A stretch of 64,000 bases of DNA from the NCBI RefSeq assembly GCF_900142885.1, contig NZ_FRCL01000002.1, positions 1-64,000 on the forward strand, given 5' to 3'. This document shows, in pieces, positions 16,941 through 25,542 of this stretch (position 1 is its first letter; each line of letters begins with the position of its first letter). The translations under genes and the position numbers were made by a program. The stretch comes from Flavobacterium xinjiangense. GTDB taxonomy: Bacteria; Bacteroidota; Bacteroidia; Flavobacteriales; Flavobacteriaceae. The notes below the pieces were generated by a model. It did not search any database. It was given only the letters and a program-made list of their open reading frames with translations, and was not told the DNA's origin.

Positions 16941-18743
16941 TCAGTCTTCTTTCTCGCTTAGTTTTCTTTCTAGTTCAGTTTGAAATTCTTCCATTACGGG
17001 CTTCATAGTGCTTTCCGGAATATCAGCGATCCTGATGTACATCAATCCGTCAACGGCATTATTAAACAGCGGATCAACATTAAAAGCAACTACTTTTGCA
17101 TTTTGTTTGATGTATTTTTTAATCAAAACCGGTAAACGCAAATTTCCTGGTTCCAGTTCGTCAATAATTTTATCAAATTTATTTAAATCGGATTCAGCTT
17201 CGTCAAATATGAAGTCCTTATCGGCATCTTTTAGCTTTACCTTATACGCTTTCTTTGGGTGAATGTATTGTGCAATGTACGGATCGTAATAATTCGATTT
17301 CATGAATTCAATCATCAGTGATTTTGAAAAATCAGAAAACTGATTACTGATACTCACTCCGCCGAGCAAATATTTATGTTCTGGATAACGTAATGTAGTG
17401 TGCATTATTCCTTTCCAAAGCAAGAAAAGAGGCATGGGTTTTTGTTGGTATTCTTTGATGATAAAAGCACGGCCCATTTCGATAGACTTATGCATCATGT
17501 CATGTAATTCAGGTTCAAATCGGAAAAGGTCATTCAAATAGAAACCATTTATTCCGTATTTAGGATAAATTTCAGAACCCAATCCCATTCTATAAGCTCC
17601 CGCAATTTTATTGGCGTCACTATCCCATAGAAAAAGATGATGGTAATATTGATCATGTTTGTCTAAATCAATGGATTCGTTTGTTCCTTCGCCCACTTCT
17701 CTGAAAGTTATTTCTCGTAGACGTCCTATTTCGTGAAGAATGTTGGGTATTTTTTTTGCTTCTGCTAGAAACACTTCGTAGTTTTTGCTTAATAATAGTC
17801 GGCAATCCGTACTTCGCAGTGCGTTTACTTCTTTAGTCATTTTTTCCTGGCTTGCCGCAGTAACAATTTTTTTAGGACTTTTTGGAATTTTTAAAGTTGG
17901 TGTCGGCAAAAAAGTACTTTCTTTTTCAAAAGGATTTGCAAGCATGTACGTTTTCTTTCGCAAAAACTCTGAATATTCCTCTAACGATGCGTGTTCATTT
18001 TGTTCGCTTACGGAAATAGGCTTACCAACTCGAACTTTAATCACGCGGTGTTTTTGGCTAAATACTTCCGAAGGCAGTTTTGCCGTCCTAAAAGTGCTGC
18101 TTATTTTAGACAAAAGATAAAATAATCGACTATTTTTCGCATGAAAATAAATAGGAACAACCGGAACTTGTGCTTTTCTAATTACTTTAATAGCTCCTTC
18201 TTCCCAAGGTTTATCGACCATTAATTTACCATCTTTGTAGGTAGAAACTTCTCCCGCGGGGAACATTCCCAGCGGCTTTCCATCGCTTAAATGACGTAAT
18301 GTTTCTTTGATCCCTACTACACTTGATTTAGCATCCTTATGATTTTCAAAAGGATTAACTGGCATTATGTATTTCTTAAGCGGTTCAATTCGATGCAAAA
18401 GAAAATTGGCGATAATTTTGAAATTAGGTTCTCTTTCAAGCATTAATTTCAATAGTAAAACACCGTCAATACCTCCCAAAGGGTGATTTGAAATCGTTAT
18501 ATAAGCGCCATCTTTTGGTAACCGTTTTAAATCCTCTTCTGGGATTTCAAATTTTATTTGTAGATCATCTAATATTCCATTCAGAAAATCAACATCAGTC
18601 AAATGTTTATTTCTGTCGTATACTTTGTTTAAGGTAGAAATTTTTAGCACCTTCATAAGCATCCAGCCTGAAAAAGTCCCCAGAACTCCGTACTTGTCTG
18701 CATTTATTGCTTTTGCAACTTCTTTCGCGGTTACTAAACCCAT
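16941..18743 (-). CDS. olsF: OlsF-type bifunctional ornithine-lipid acyltransferase
   Basis: The 600-residue protein has two acyltransferase parts. Residues ~60-270 are a PlsC-like (OlsA-type) domain with the NHxxxxD box SNHPLGGIDG and a downstream MFPAGEVST motif. Residues ~320-560 are a GNAT/OlsB-like domain (EIGRLREITFREVGEG, then DKHDQYYHHLFLWD and AYRMGLG). This order matches OlsF, described from Serratia and Flavobacterium, which makes ornithine lipids by N-acylation of ornithine and O-acylation of the product. The choice of amino acid (ornithine or glycine) is not readable from sequence. It is a membrane-associated cytosolic enzyme, divergent from xth. Confidence 0.8.
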   Translation of the reverse strand: MGLVTAKEVAKAINADKYGVLGTFSGWMLMKVLKISTLNKVYDRNKHLTDVDFLNGILDDLQIKFEIPEEDLKRLPKDGAYITISNHPLGGIDGVLLLKLMLEREPNFKIIANFLLHRIEPLKKYIMPVNPFENHKDAKSSVVGIKETLRHLSDGKPLGMFPAGEVSTYKDGKLMVDKPWEEGAIKVIRKAQVPVVPIYFHAKNSRLFYLLSKISSTFRTAKLPSEVFSQKHRVIKVRVGKPISVSEQNEHASLEEYSEFLRKKTYMLANPFEKESTFLPTPTLKIPKSPKKIVTAASQEKMTKEVNALRSTDCRLLLSKNYEVFLAEAKKIPNILHEIGRLREITFREVGEGTNESIDLDKHDQYYHHLFLWDSDANKIAGAYRMGLGSEIYPKYGINGFYLNDLFRFEPELHDMMHKSIEMGRAFIIKEYQQKPMPLFLLWKGIMHTTLRYPEHKYLLGGVSISNQFSDFSKSLMIEFMKSNYYDPYIAQYIHPKKAYKVKLKDADKDFIFDEAESDLNKFDKIIDELEPGNLRLPVLIKKYIKQNAKVVAFNVDPLFNNAVDGLMYIRIADIPESTMKPVMEEFQTELERKLSEKED

Positions 18744-18831
18744 GTATTTTTTGTTTTTTTAGAGCAAGAAACAAAGATAGCAAAAAACTCCATTTTCTCT
18801 CTTTTTCTGAGTCAAACTTATCCTTTTTTGT

Positions 18832-18839
18832 TACATTTG
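18832..18839 (+). promoter_or_regulatory. -7 element of the xth promoter
   Basis: TACATTTG matches TAnnTTTG 19 bases before the xth ATG. A weak TCTG at 18806-18809 could serve as the -33 box with a 22-base spacing. Confidence 0.5.
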
Positions 18840-18858
18840 GAATTCAAAAAATACTTTA

Positions 18859-19620
18859 ATGAGAATTATTTCATACAACGTAAACGGAATCAGAGCAGCC
18901 ATTTCAAAGGGCTTTATTGATTGGTTGCAGCAAGCAAATCCAGATATTATTTGTCTTCAGGAAATTAAGGCAACCGAAGACCAAATTCCGGTCGAAGATA
19001 TTGCAAAAGCGGGATATCCGTATCAGTATTATTATTCCGCAACCAAAAAAGGGTATAGTGGCGTGGCCATTCTTTCTAAAATAAAGCCTAATAATGTAGT
19101 CCACGGAACCGGAATTCACCATATGGATTTCGAAGGAAGAAATCTTCGCGCTGATTTTGATGACTTTTCGGTGATGAGTTTGTACTTACCTTCGGGGACA
19201 AATATCGAGCGATTGGACCATAAATTCATGTTCATGGATGATTTTCAGAATTACATTGACGAACTCAAAAAAGGAACGCCAAATCTGATTATCTGCGGAG
19301 ATTACAACATTTGCCATGAGGCAATTGACATTCATGATCCTATCAGGAATAAGAACGTATCGGGATTTTTACCGCAAGAGAGGGCCTGGCTTGATGGGTT
19401 CATGAAGTCCGGATTTGTGGATAGCTTCCGCCATTTCAACAGTGAGCCTCACCAATATTCATGGTGGAGTTATCGCGCTGGAGCAAGAGGAAATAACAAG
19501 GGCTGGCGCATCGATTACAATTTAGTGAGCGACACCCTAAAACATAAACTGAAAAGGGCCGTTATTCTTCCTGATGCAGTCCATTCAGATCATTGCCCTG
19601 TTTTAGTGGAGCTGGAATAG
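18859..19620 (+). CDS. xth: Exodeoxyribonuclease III / AP endonuclease
   Basis: The 253-residue cytosolic enzyme cuts DNA at abasic sites and trims 3' ends during base-excision repair. The exonuclease-endonuclease-phosphatase fold is shown by SYNVNGIRAAISKGF, CLQEIKATEDQIP (metal-binding Glu), LIICGDYNICHEAIDIHDP, WRIDYNLVS and the catalytic SDHCPV at the end. The length is standard. It is monocistronic and followed by hairpin repeat copy 2. Confidence 0.96.
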   Translation: MRIISYNVNGIRAAISKGFIDWLQQANPDIICLQEIKATEDQIPVEDIAKAGYPYQYYYSATKKGYSGVAILSKIKPNNVVHGTGIHHMDFEGRNLRADFDDFSVMSLYLPSGTNIERLDHKFMFMDDFQNYIDELKKGTPNLIICGDYNICHEAIDIHDPIRNKNVSGFLPQERAWLDGFMKSGFVDSFRHFNSEPHQYSWWSYRAGARGNNKGWRIDYNLVSDTLKHKLKRAVILPDAVHSDHCPVLVELE

Positions 19621-19630
19621 CCTTTTCAGG

Positions 19631-19710
19631 AGCTATTTCCCGCTTTACTCTGCAATCTTGTTGTTTTTTAAAGACAAAACAACAAGGATTTCCTTTTCAA
19701 TCACGGCTAA
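19631..19710. repeat. Dispersed hairpin repeat, copy 2
   Basis: It shares the blocks AGCTATTTCCCG, TGCAATCTTG/TTG and GGATTTCC..TTTCAATCACGGCTA with copy 1 at 4827-4916. The central stem here is CTTGTTGTTTT/AAAACAACAAG, whereas copy 1 has CTTATTG/CAATAAG, so a G-C pair is replaced by A-T with pairing kept. Confidence 0.75.
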
Positions 19711-19765
19711 GTCATTACAAATTGATTTAACTTAACCAATAATCACTAATATCTTTTAAGCACAT

Positions 19766-20905
19766 ATGAAAAAACTATTACTTATTTTATTTACTGTACA
19801 ATGTTGCATACAATCCTATGCCCAAGTTAATTTTGAAAAGGGCTATTTTATAGACAATAACAATATCAGAACCGAATGTCTGATAAAAAACAAAGATTTT
19901 TATAATAGCCCAAATTCATTCGAATATAAGCTTAACCAAGAGAAATCTATTGTAATGGTTGGAGACGTTAAAGACATCAAAGAGGTTGGCATTATTAACG
20001 CTATAAAATTCGAGAGGCACGTTGTAAAAATGGATATGTCAAGCACTAATCTTAATAAACTAAGTGAGAAAAGTGAGCCAGAATGGAAAGAAAGAACACT
20101 TTTTTTAAGAGTATTAATAGAAGGCGAAGCTACTTTGTATGAATTTAAGGAAGAGAATAATAAAAGATATTTTTATAAATTGAGTGATAAACCCGTTGAA
20201 CAACTTATCTATAAAAAATATTTTGTTCTGAACTTCAGTTACACCAAATTAGCAATAAATAATGATTTTCAAAAACAGTTATGGGTAAATATGCGTTGTG
20301 AGAATGAGAGTATGGAAAAGATCATGAAATTACAATATAATAAGAAAGATTTATCAGATTATTTTGTAAAATATAATAATTGTAAGAATTTAGGCTACAC
20401 TAATTATGTAGGTAAAACGACGACCGGAAGCATTAATTTTAAATTAAAAGGAGGAATTAATGCCTCACCGAACGAAAATTATGATAATCAGAAGCAAAAA
20501 GTTGAATATTTTGGAAATAAATTTTTTCCAAAATATGGTGCAGAGATTGAATATGTATCTCCTTTTAATAGAAACAAGTGGGCAATTTATTTAGAATTAA
20601 CTCATCATACCTATAAATATAAGTCTACTGTAACAGAACATAGTTCTTCGGGGGTGTTGTTTGAAAATACATATAAATACGACAGCTCTGTTAATCAGTT
20701 TCTTCCTAATATTGGTCTAAGGCATTATATGTACTTGAATAATAATTCCAGTGTTTTTATTGGTGCTAGTTTATTCTCTTCATATGGTGTTGGTTATAGC
20801 TATCAAAAAAAATTTAATATAGAGTTTAGAAGAAGTTCTATTGGTTTTGCTAAATACTCTGCAATTTTAGGATATACGCTATTTAATAATAATAAACAAA
20901 AATAA
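19766..20905 (+). CDS. Exported protein with C-terminal outer-membrane barrel-like part
   Basis: The 379-residue product has a signal peptide (MKKLLLILFTVQCCIQSYAQ). The N-terminal ~200 residues (GYFIDNNNIRTECLIKNKDF onward) are a soluble beta-rich region found, as I recall, in many Bacteroidota exported proteins. The C-terminal ~170 residues show alternating aromatic strands (KYGAEIEYVSPF, WAIYLELTHH, NIGLRHYMYL) like a beta-barrel. No function is assigned. Its stop lies 2 bases before the start of the OmpA-family lipoprotein, so the two are co-transcribed. Confidence 0.75.
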   Translation: MKKLLLILFTVQCCIQSYAQVNFEKGYFIDNNNIRTECLIKNKDFYNSPNSFEYKLNQEKSIVMVGDVKDIKEVGIINAIKFERHVVKMDMSSTNLNKLSEKSEPEWKERTLFLRVLIEGEATLYEFKEENNKRYFYKLSDKPVEQLIYKKYFVLNFSYTKLAINNDFQKQLWVNMRCENESMEKIMKLQYNKKDLSDYFVKYNNCKNLGYTNYVGKTTTGSINFKLKGGINASPNENYDNQKQKVEYFGNKFFPKYGAEIEYVSPFNRNKWAIYLELTHHTYKYKSTVTEHSSSGVLFENTYKYDSSVNQFLPNIGLRHYMYLNNNSSVFIGASLFSSYGVGYSYQKKFNIEFRRSSIGFAKYSAILGYTLFNNNKQK

Positions 20906-20907
20906 AA

Positions 20908-21849
20908 ATGATTAAAAGAGTTTCCATCGGATTACTAATATTGGCGCTTTCAAGTTCTTGTGTATCCAAAAAAATATACAATGACTTAGAAAGTAAGTTC
21001 ACCGATTTAAAAAAAGAAAATAGAAGTTTAGCAGATGAAAATATTGATTTGCTTAAAGCTAAAAACCAATTAGAGCTGGACCGCGATGCCTTAAAAATGG
21101 ATTTAAGCAAATCAAAATCGGAGTTGGATAAATTAAAAATGGATTATGCAGCAGCTCAAAATAAATTTAAAGTATTGCAGGATTCCTACGCAGCTTTAGA
21201 AAAAAACAGCAGTGACGCTTTGCAGAGCAACATGAAGAAAAATCGTGATTTGCTGGAGCAATTAGACGAAAAAGGAAAAGCATTGGCATTAGAACAAGAC
21301 CGATTGAGTAAAAGTGCGCAACGTTTGCAAGAATTAGAAGATTTGATTGCTGCCAAAGAAGCCAGTATGAAAAAACTAAAAGAAACCTTGTCTAAAGCCT
21401 TGAACAGTTTTGAAGGAAAAGGGTTGACAGTAGAACAAAAAAACGGAAAAGTGTACGTTTCTATGGAGAACAAACTACTTTTCAATTCGGGAAGTTGGGC
21501 AGTAGGTTCCGAAGGGAAAAGAGCAGTTATCGAAGTAGGTAAAGTTTTGGGCGACAACCCGGACATATCCGTACTTATTGAAGGTCATACGGATGATGAT
21601 GCTTTCACGGCTTCAGGTCCAATTGCCGATAACTGGGATTTATCTACCAAAAGAGCGACAGCAATAGTAGCGATTTTAGGCGAAAACAAGAAAATCAACA
21701 AGCAAAATCTTACGGCTGCCGGAAGAGGAGAGTTTTCTCCTTTAGCAAGCAATTCAACCGCTGACGGAAAAGCTAAAAACCGTAGAATCGAAATTATTCT
21801 TACACCAAGATTAGACGAAATTTCTAAGATGTTGAATGAGATAAATTAA
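20908..21849 (+). CDS. OmpA-family lipoprotein with coiled coil
   Basis: The 313-residue protein has a lipoprotein signal (lipobox LSSSC, Cys18). Residues ~22-170 are a long coiled coil rich in Leu, Lys and Glu. Residues ~185-305 are an OmpA C-terminal domain with LIEGHTDDDAF and the peptidoglycan-binding helix DLSTKRATAIV, followed by GRGEFSPLASN and NRRIEIILTPR. It probably bridges an outer or inner membrane to peptidoglycan. It is the second gene of a two-gene unit. Confidence 0.92.
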   Translation: MIKRVSIGLLILALSSSCVSKKIYNDLESKFTDLKKENRSLADENIDLLKAKNQLELDRDALKMDLSKSKSELDKLKMDYAAAQNKFKVLQDSYAALEKNSSDALQSNMKKNRDLLEQLDEKGKALALEQDRLSKSAQRLQELEDLIAAKEASMKKLKETLSKALNSFEGKGLTVEQKNGKVYVSMENKLLFNSGSWAVGSEGKRAVIEVGKVLGDNPDISVLIEGHTDDDAFTASGPIADNWDLSTKRATAIVAILGENKKINKQNLTAAGRGEFSPLASNSTADGKAKNRRIEIILTPRLDEISKMLNEIN

Positions 21850-21869
21850 GTTTCAAAAGGATCATAATT

Positions 21870-21903
21870 AGAAAGGTTCAAAGTTTATGCTTTGAACCTT
21901 TCT
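21870..21903 (+). terminator. Hairpin terminator after the OmpA-family lipoprotein
   Basis: Arms AGAAAGGTTCAAAG (21870-21883) and CTTTGAACCTTTCT (21890-21903) are perfect with a 6-base loop. The following sequence GCTTTCT is only moderately T-rich. Confidence 0.75.
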
Positions 21904-21940
21904 GCTTTCTAGTTGCGGTATATTTTGTAAAACGTCCAGT

Positions 21941-22117
21941 ATTAATAAATTTCACCAGTAAGAAATTAAGAAAATTAAGGGTTAATTCTTAATGAACCTT
22001 AATCTCTTAATGGTTTAAAAAATAATTTTTTCACAAAACATCTAATATTAATAAGTTTCACCATTAAGAAATTAAGCGTTGATTCTTAATGAAACGTAAT
22101 ATCTTAACGGTTTAAAA
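21941..22117. repeat. Two direct copies of a ~75-base self-complementary unit
   Basis: Copy A (21941-22020) and copy B (22047-22117) both run ATTAATAA.TTTCACC, TAAGAAATTAAG, TTCTTAATGAA, TAAT.TCTTAA.GGTTTAAAA. Within each, TTAAG words on the left face CTTAA words on the right, so each copy can fold on itself. The copies lie in the 452-base gap before the aldo/keto reductase gene, which holds no gene. Confidence 0.75.
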
Positions 22118-22130
22118 AAAAACTTTTCTT

Positions 22131-22192
22131 AACCGCAAATTCGCTAATTTCATCTTTCGATTGAGGGGTTTTAAATTCGCAAATTCTCGGTT
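22131..22192. repeat. Inverted repeat related to the metG/HAD spacer element
   Basis: The arms 22131-22150 (AACCGCAAATTCGCTAATTT) and 22173-22192 pair at 16 of 20 positions. The words AACCGC and AATTCGCAAATT recur in the arms at 2652-2708. Confidence 0.6.
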
Positions 22193-22262
22193 ATTGTTTT
22201 TAACATGCTGTAAACGTTTCTCAATTTTGTGTTAACTGCAAATGTAAACAACAAACTAATTT

Positions 22263-22270
22263 TATCTTTG
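22263..22270 (+). promoter_or_regulatory. -7 element of the aldo/keto reductase promoter
   Basis: TATCTTTG matches TAnnTTTG 31 bases before the ATG at 22302. No exact TTTG lies at the usual -33 distance. Confidence 0.5.
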
Positions 22271-22301
22271 TTTTCGAAAATAAAATACAATTTCCTTAAT
22301 T

Positions 22302-23339
22302 ATGAAATACACAACGTTACCCAATACTGATATAAAAGTCAGCAAAATTTGCCTTGGTACCATGACTTTTGGGCAACAAAATACTGAAGCTGATGGTCAT
22401 GCCCAAATGGATTATGCATTAGAAAACGGAGTTAATTTCTTTGATACCGCCGAAATGTATTCAGTTCCCGCACGTCAGGAAACGTATGGAAGTACAGAGA
22501 AAATTCTTGGAACTTGGTTTAAAAAATCGGGTAAAAGAGAAGAGATAGTTTTGGCATCCAAAATTGCCGGACCTAATCCTAATTTTGAATACATGAGAGA
22601 AAAGTTAGATTTCTCACCTACCAGTATCAAGTTTGCATTGGATAATAGTTTACAACGCTTACAAACGGATTATATTGATGTGTACCAATTGCATTGGCCG
22701 GAACGTAAAACCAATTATTTTGGACAACGCGGTTTCAAAGTACAGGATGATGCTTGGGAAGATAACATTCACAATGTGTTGGAAACATTGGACGGTTTTG
22801 TCAAACAAGGGAAAATCAAACATATCGGACTTTCAAATGAAAATCCTTGGGGAATCATGCGTTTTCTGGAAGAAAGTAAATACAATAATCTGCCAAGAGT
22901 AAAAACGATTCAAAATCCATATTCGTTATTGAATAGACTATTTGAAAACGGTTCTGCTGAAGTTTGCCTGAGAGAAAATGTAGGTTTAGTGGCGTATTCA
23001 CCGATGGCTTTTGGTGTTTTGTCTGGTAAATTCCTAACAGGTGAAGATCATCCAAATGCCAGAATCAAATTGTTTCCACAGTATTCCAGATACAACAGCG
23101 AGCAATGCACCGAAGCCACAAGATTGTATCAGGAAATTGCCAAGAAAAATGGATTGACCTTGACGGAACTGTCTTTGGCATTCGTGGAGCAACAGCCGTT
23201 TGTAACCAGTACGATTATTGGAGCAACCACATTAGAACAATTAAAAGAAAATATCGATACCATTAAAGTTTCGCTTTCGGAAGAGGTTCTTAAAGCTATT
23301 GATGAAGTTCAGGCTATAATTCCTGATCCGGCGCCGTAA
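22302..23339 (+). CDS. NADP(H)-dependent aldo/keto reductase, Tas-like
   Basis: The 345-residue TIM-barrel oxidoreductase resembles E. coli Tas. It shows the catalytic tetrad: Asp and Tyr in FFDTAEMYS, Lys in ASKIAG and His in QLHWPE. The C-terminal cofactor-binding motif is STIIGATTLEQLKENID. Members reduce aldehydes and ketones; the natural substrate is not known. It is monocistronic and ends at a strong terminator shared with the convergent AsmA-GT51 gene. Confidence 0.92.
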   Translation: MKYTTLPNTDIKVSKICLGTMTFGQQNTEADGHAQMDYALENGVNFFDTAEMYSVPARQETYGSTEKILGTWFKKSGKREEIVLASKIAGPNPNFEYMREKLDFSPTSIKFALDNSLQRLQTDYIDVYQLHWPERKTNYFGQRGFKVQDDAWEDNIHNVLETLDGFVKQGKIKHIGLSNENPWGIMRFLEESKYNNLPRVKTIQNPYSLLNRLFENGSAEVCLRENVGLVAYSPMAFGVLSGKFLTGEDHPNARIKLFPQYSRYNSEQCTEATRLYQEIAKKNGLTLTELSLAFVEQQPFVTSTIIGATTLEQLKENIDTIKVSLSEEVLKAIDEVQAIIPDPAP

Positions 23340-23377
23340 TTTGTTAAAATAAACAATGTAAATTTAAATCTCCAAGA

Positions 23378-23417
23378 AACCCTGTCAGAGTTCTGAACTC
23401 TGACAGGGTTGTTTTTT
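23378..23417. terminator. Terminator between convergent aldo/keto reductase and AsmA-GT51 genes
   Basis: The 16-base arms at 23378-23393 and 23395-23410 (AACCCTGTCAGAGTTC and complement) are followed by GTTTTTT. Confidence 0.92.
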
Positions 23418-23420
23418 AAA

Positions 23421-25388
23421 TTAAAGATCAAATTCCTCATCAACGGATAATGAATCAATTTTTACTTGTGTAGTATCTTGCGTTTTAATTCGTAGAAAAG
23501 ATCGTGCCGACCCAGAAATAATGATGCGTTGGGATTGATAAATAGTGTCGTCAGGACTCAACAATCCTCTCCTGAACATAATATTTGTTAAGAAAGATTC
23601 TTGTTTTATGGCAAAATCTTTTAGCATTCCTTGATCATTAAACTGATACATGAATTTCTTTGGACTTGGAATAATTCTGGCGAGATAAAGACATTCATTT
23701 AAATTTAATTCTGATGGACTCTTCTGGAAGTAAAACCGACTTGCTTCGCCAATTCCATATACATTTGGTCCCCATTCAATAATATTAAAATAGACTTCCA
23801 GCATGCGTTCCTTGCTGACAATTCTGTTGTTTTCAAGGATGTAAACCAGCAAGATTTCTTCGAGTTTGCGTGACACTGTTTTTTCGCGGGTAAGAAAAAC
23901 ATTTTTCACTAATTGCATACTGATGGTGCTGGCGCCACGGGAGAATTTTTTGGTTTTAATGTTTTTTATGATGGATTGCTTGAATGCCTCATTGATAAAA
24001 CCGTGGTGCGAAAAGAAAGAAGGGTCTTCCGTAGTCAGAACGCATTTTCTTAAATAAGGAGAAATTTGGTTTAAAGGCGTGTAATTTGGATTGCCAGAAC
24101 CAACCAAAATTGGGCGTTGCAACACGTTTTTTATAAGTGCCCGGTAAATGAATTCTCCATTGAGTTTGTTGAGGTTTGCTTCCCCGTATTTGGTAATTTT
24201 TAGATTTTCCTTCTTTATATTGCTTTCAAAAACCAGTTGGTCCGGCTTGTTTTTATTGAAAGAGAAATTTAAATTATAATCGAAATTTCCTTGTGCTTCC
24301 ATTCCTTGAAAATGGGTGAACAAACCATCAGGAAGCGAGGAAATAAAGTCCTGCGCTTTCATCTTTGGAATAGCTACTTTGAGTTTGTAAACGGTATCTT
24401 TTTTAGTTTCGTAAGCTACATAAGGGTGAAATTTTACCTTATTGAATTGGACAATTGAGGTACTGTCTACTGAAACGAAATCAGAACCCAACAAGAATCG
24501 AAAGTCAAAACGCGCATTTTTAATGACGACATCTTTACTGGCAATTTTAGGATGATTTACTTTTAAATTTTTGATAGAGGTAAAACCGTCGATATGCAAT
24601 TCATCTCCATCACGATCTATATTCTGAATATTTAATCGAATGGAGTCAAAACTCGATTTTAGGTTGTAACGTTCGTCAAAGTAAGGAACCTTGATTGCGC
24701 CGGTATCAATATTAAAGAAACGAATGTCAGCTTTTTTATTTCTTGGATCGGCAAACCCTTTTATTTTCCAACGTTGTGTAAAAGTATTAGTTTGAACTCT
24801 TATTGAAGTTTCCAGTTGCTTATCAACCAATCGCATTTTTTGGAAATTAATCGTCGCTTTTTTTCCGTTGTCATCTAACCGAAAGGAAAGATTGTCTAAA
24901 ACCATGTCGGTTGGAACTAAATTCAGTGCTTTAGAGATAATACGATAGGCAAATTCAGCATAATCTCTTTTTTCTTTCCCAATTTCTGTTTGCTTGTCTT
25001 TTTTTATAAAAGCATCAAAATTTCTTATTTTTCCTTTTTTAGTAAGCTGTACAAAACCATTGTTGATGTTTAAAGTTCCAAGTTGTATATCGCCTATCAG
25101 TAGCTTCCAGATGTTGATACTTGTTTTTAATTTTTGTATTTTAAAGAGTGTGTCTGCATTTTTTGGAGCTAAAACAACATCAGAAAGGTTTAAAGTTGAA
25201 AATCCATCAAAAGAAGCTTTTTTTACTGAAAAAGTACTGTTGTAATCGATTTCCATTGTATTAGAAACTTTGGCAATGGTTTGCTGTAAAACTGCATTTC
25301 GAAATATATAAAAAACACTAATTAGAACTGTAAACAATACGATTAATATTGTAGACGCTAGAATTATTTTTTGTTTTCCGGTTCTCAT
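23421..25388 (-). CDS. AsmA-like protein with C-terminal GT51 transglycosylase domain
   Basis: The product is 655 residues from the ATG at 25388 (a TTG ten codons upstream is in frame but would place extra residues before the signal anchor). One N-terminal membrane helix (IILASTILIVLFTVLISVFY) is followed by ~380 residues of AsmA-like beta structure. Residues ~420-600 are a GT51 domain: TTEDPSFFSHHG with the catalytic Glu, GASTISMQLVKNVFL, RKLEEILLVYILE and KERMLEVYFNIIEWG. No transpeptidase domain follows, so it is a monofunctional peptidoglycan glycosyltransferase. The N-terminal half may sense or shuttle lipids between membranes; that is inference. Confidence 0.85.
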   Translation of the reverse strand: MRTGKQKIILASTILIVLFTVLISVFYIFRNAVLQQTIAKVSNTMEIDYNSTFSVKKASFDGFSTLNLSDVVLAPKNADTLFKIQKLKTSINIWKLLIGDIQLGTLNINNGFVQLTKKGKIRNFDAFIKKDKQTEIGKEKRDYAEFAYRIISKALNLVPTDMVLDNLSFRLDDNGKKATINFQKMRLVDKQLETSIRVQTNTFTQRWKIKGFADPRNKKADIRFFNIDTGAIKVPYFDERYNLKSSFDSIRLNIQNIDRDGDELHIDGFTSIKNLKVNHPKIASKDVVIKNARFDFRFLLGSDFVSVDSTSIVQFNKVKFHPYVAYETKKDTVYKLKVAIPKMKAQDFISSLPDGLFTHFQGMEAQGNFDYNLNFSFNKNKPDQLVFESNIKKENLKITKYGEANLNKLNGEFIYRALIKNVLQRPILVGSGNPNYTPLNQISPYLRKCVLTTEDPSFFSHHGFINEAFKQSIIKNIKTKKFSRGASTISMQLVKNVFLTREKTVSRKLEEILLVYILENNRIVSKERMLEVYFNIIEWGPNVYGIGEASRFYFQKSPSELNLNECLYLARIIPSPKKFMYQFNDQGMLKDFAIKQESFLTNIMFRRGLLSPDDTIYQSQRIIISGSARSFLRIKTQDTTQVKIDSLSVDEEFDL

Positions 25389-25542
25389 AAACAGTTTGTT
25401 ATTGAATAGAAACCACAAAGTGATTTTAACTGTAAAGTAAAGGAAAAAACTAGTGTGGGTATGATTTTATCGTATTATTTAGGACTTTTTTGTGTATTGC
25501 GATTTACGAATGCAAAGCTGTTAGTGATAACTAGCTTTTGTG

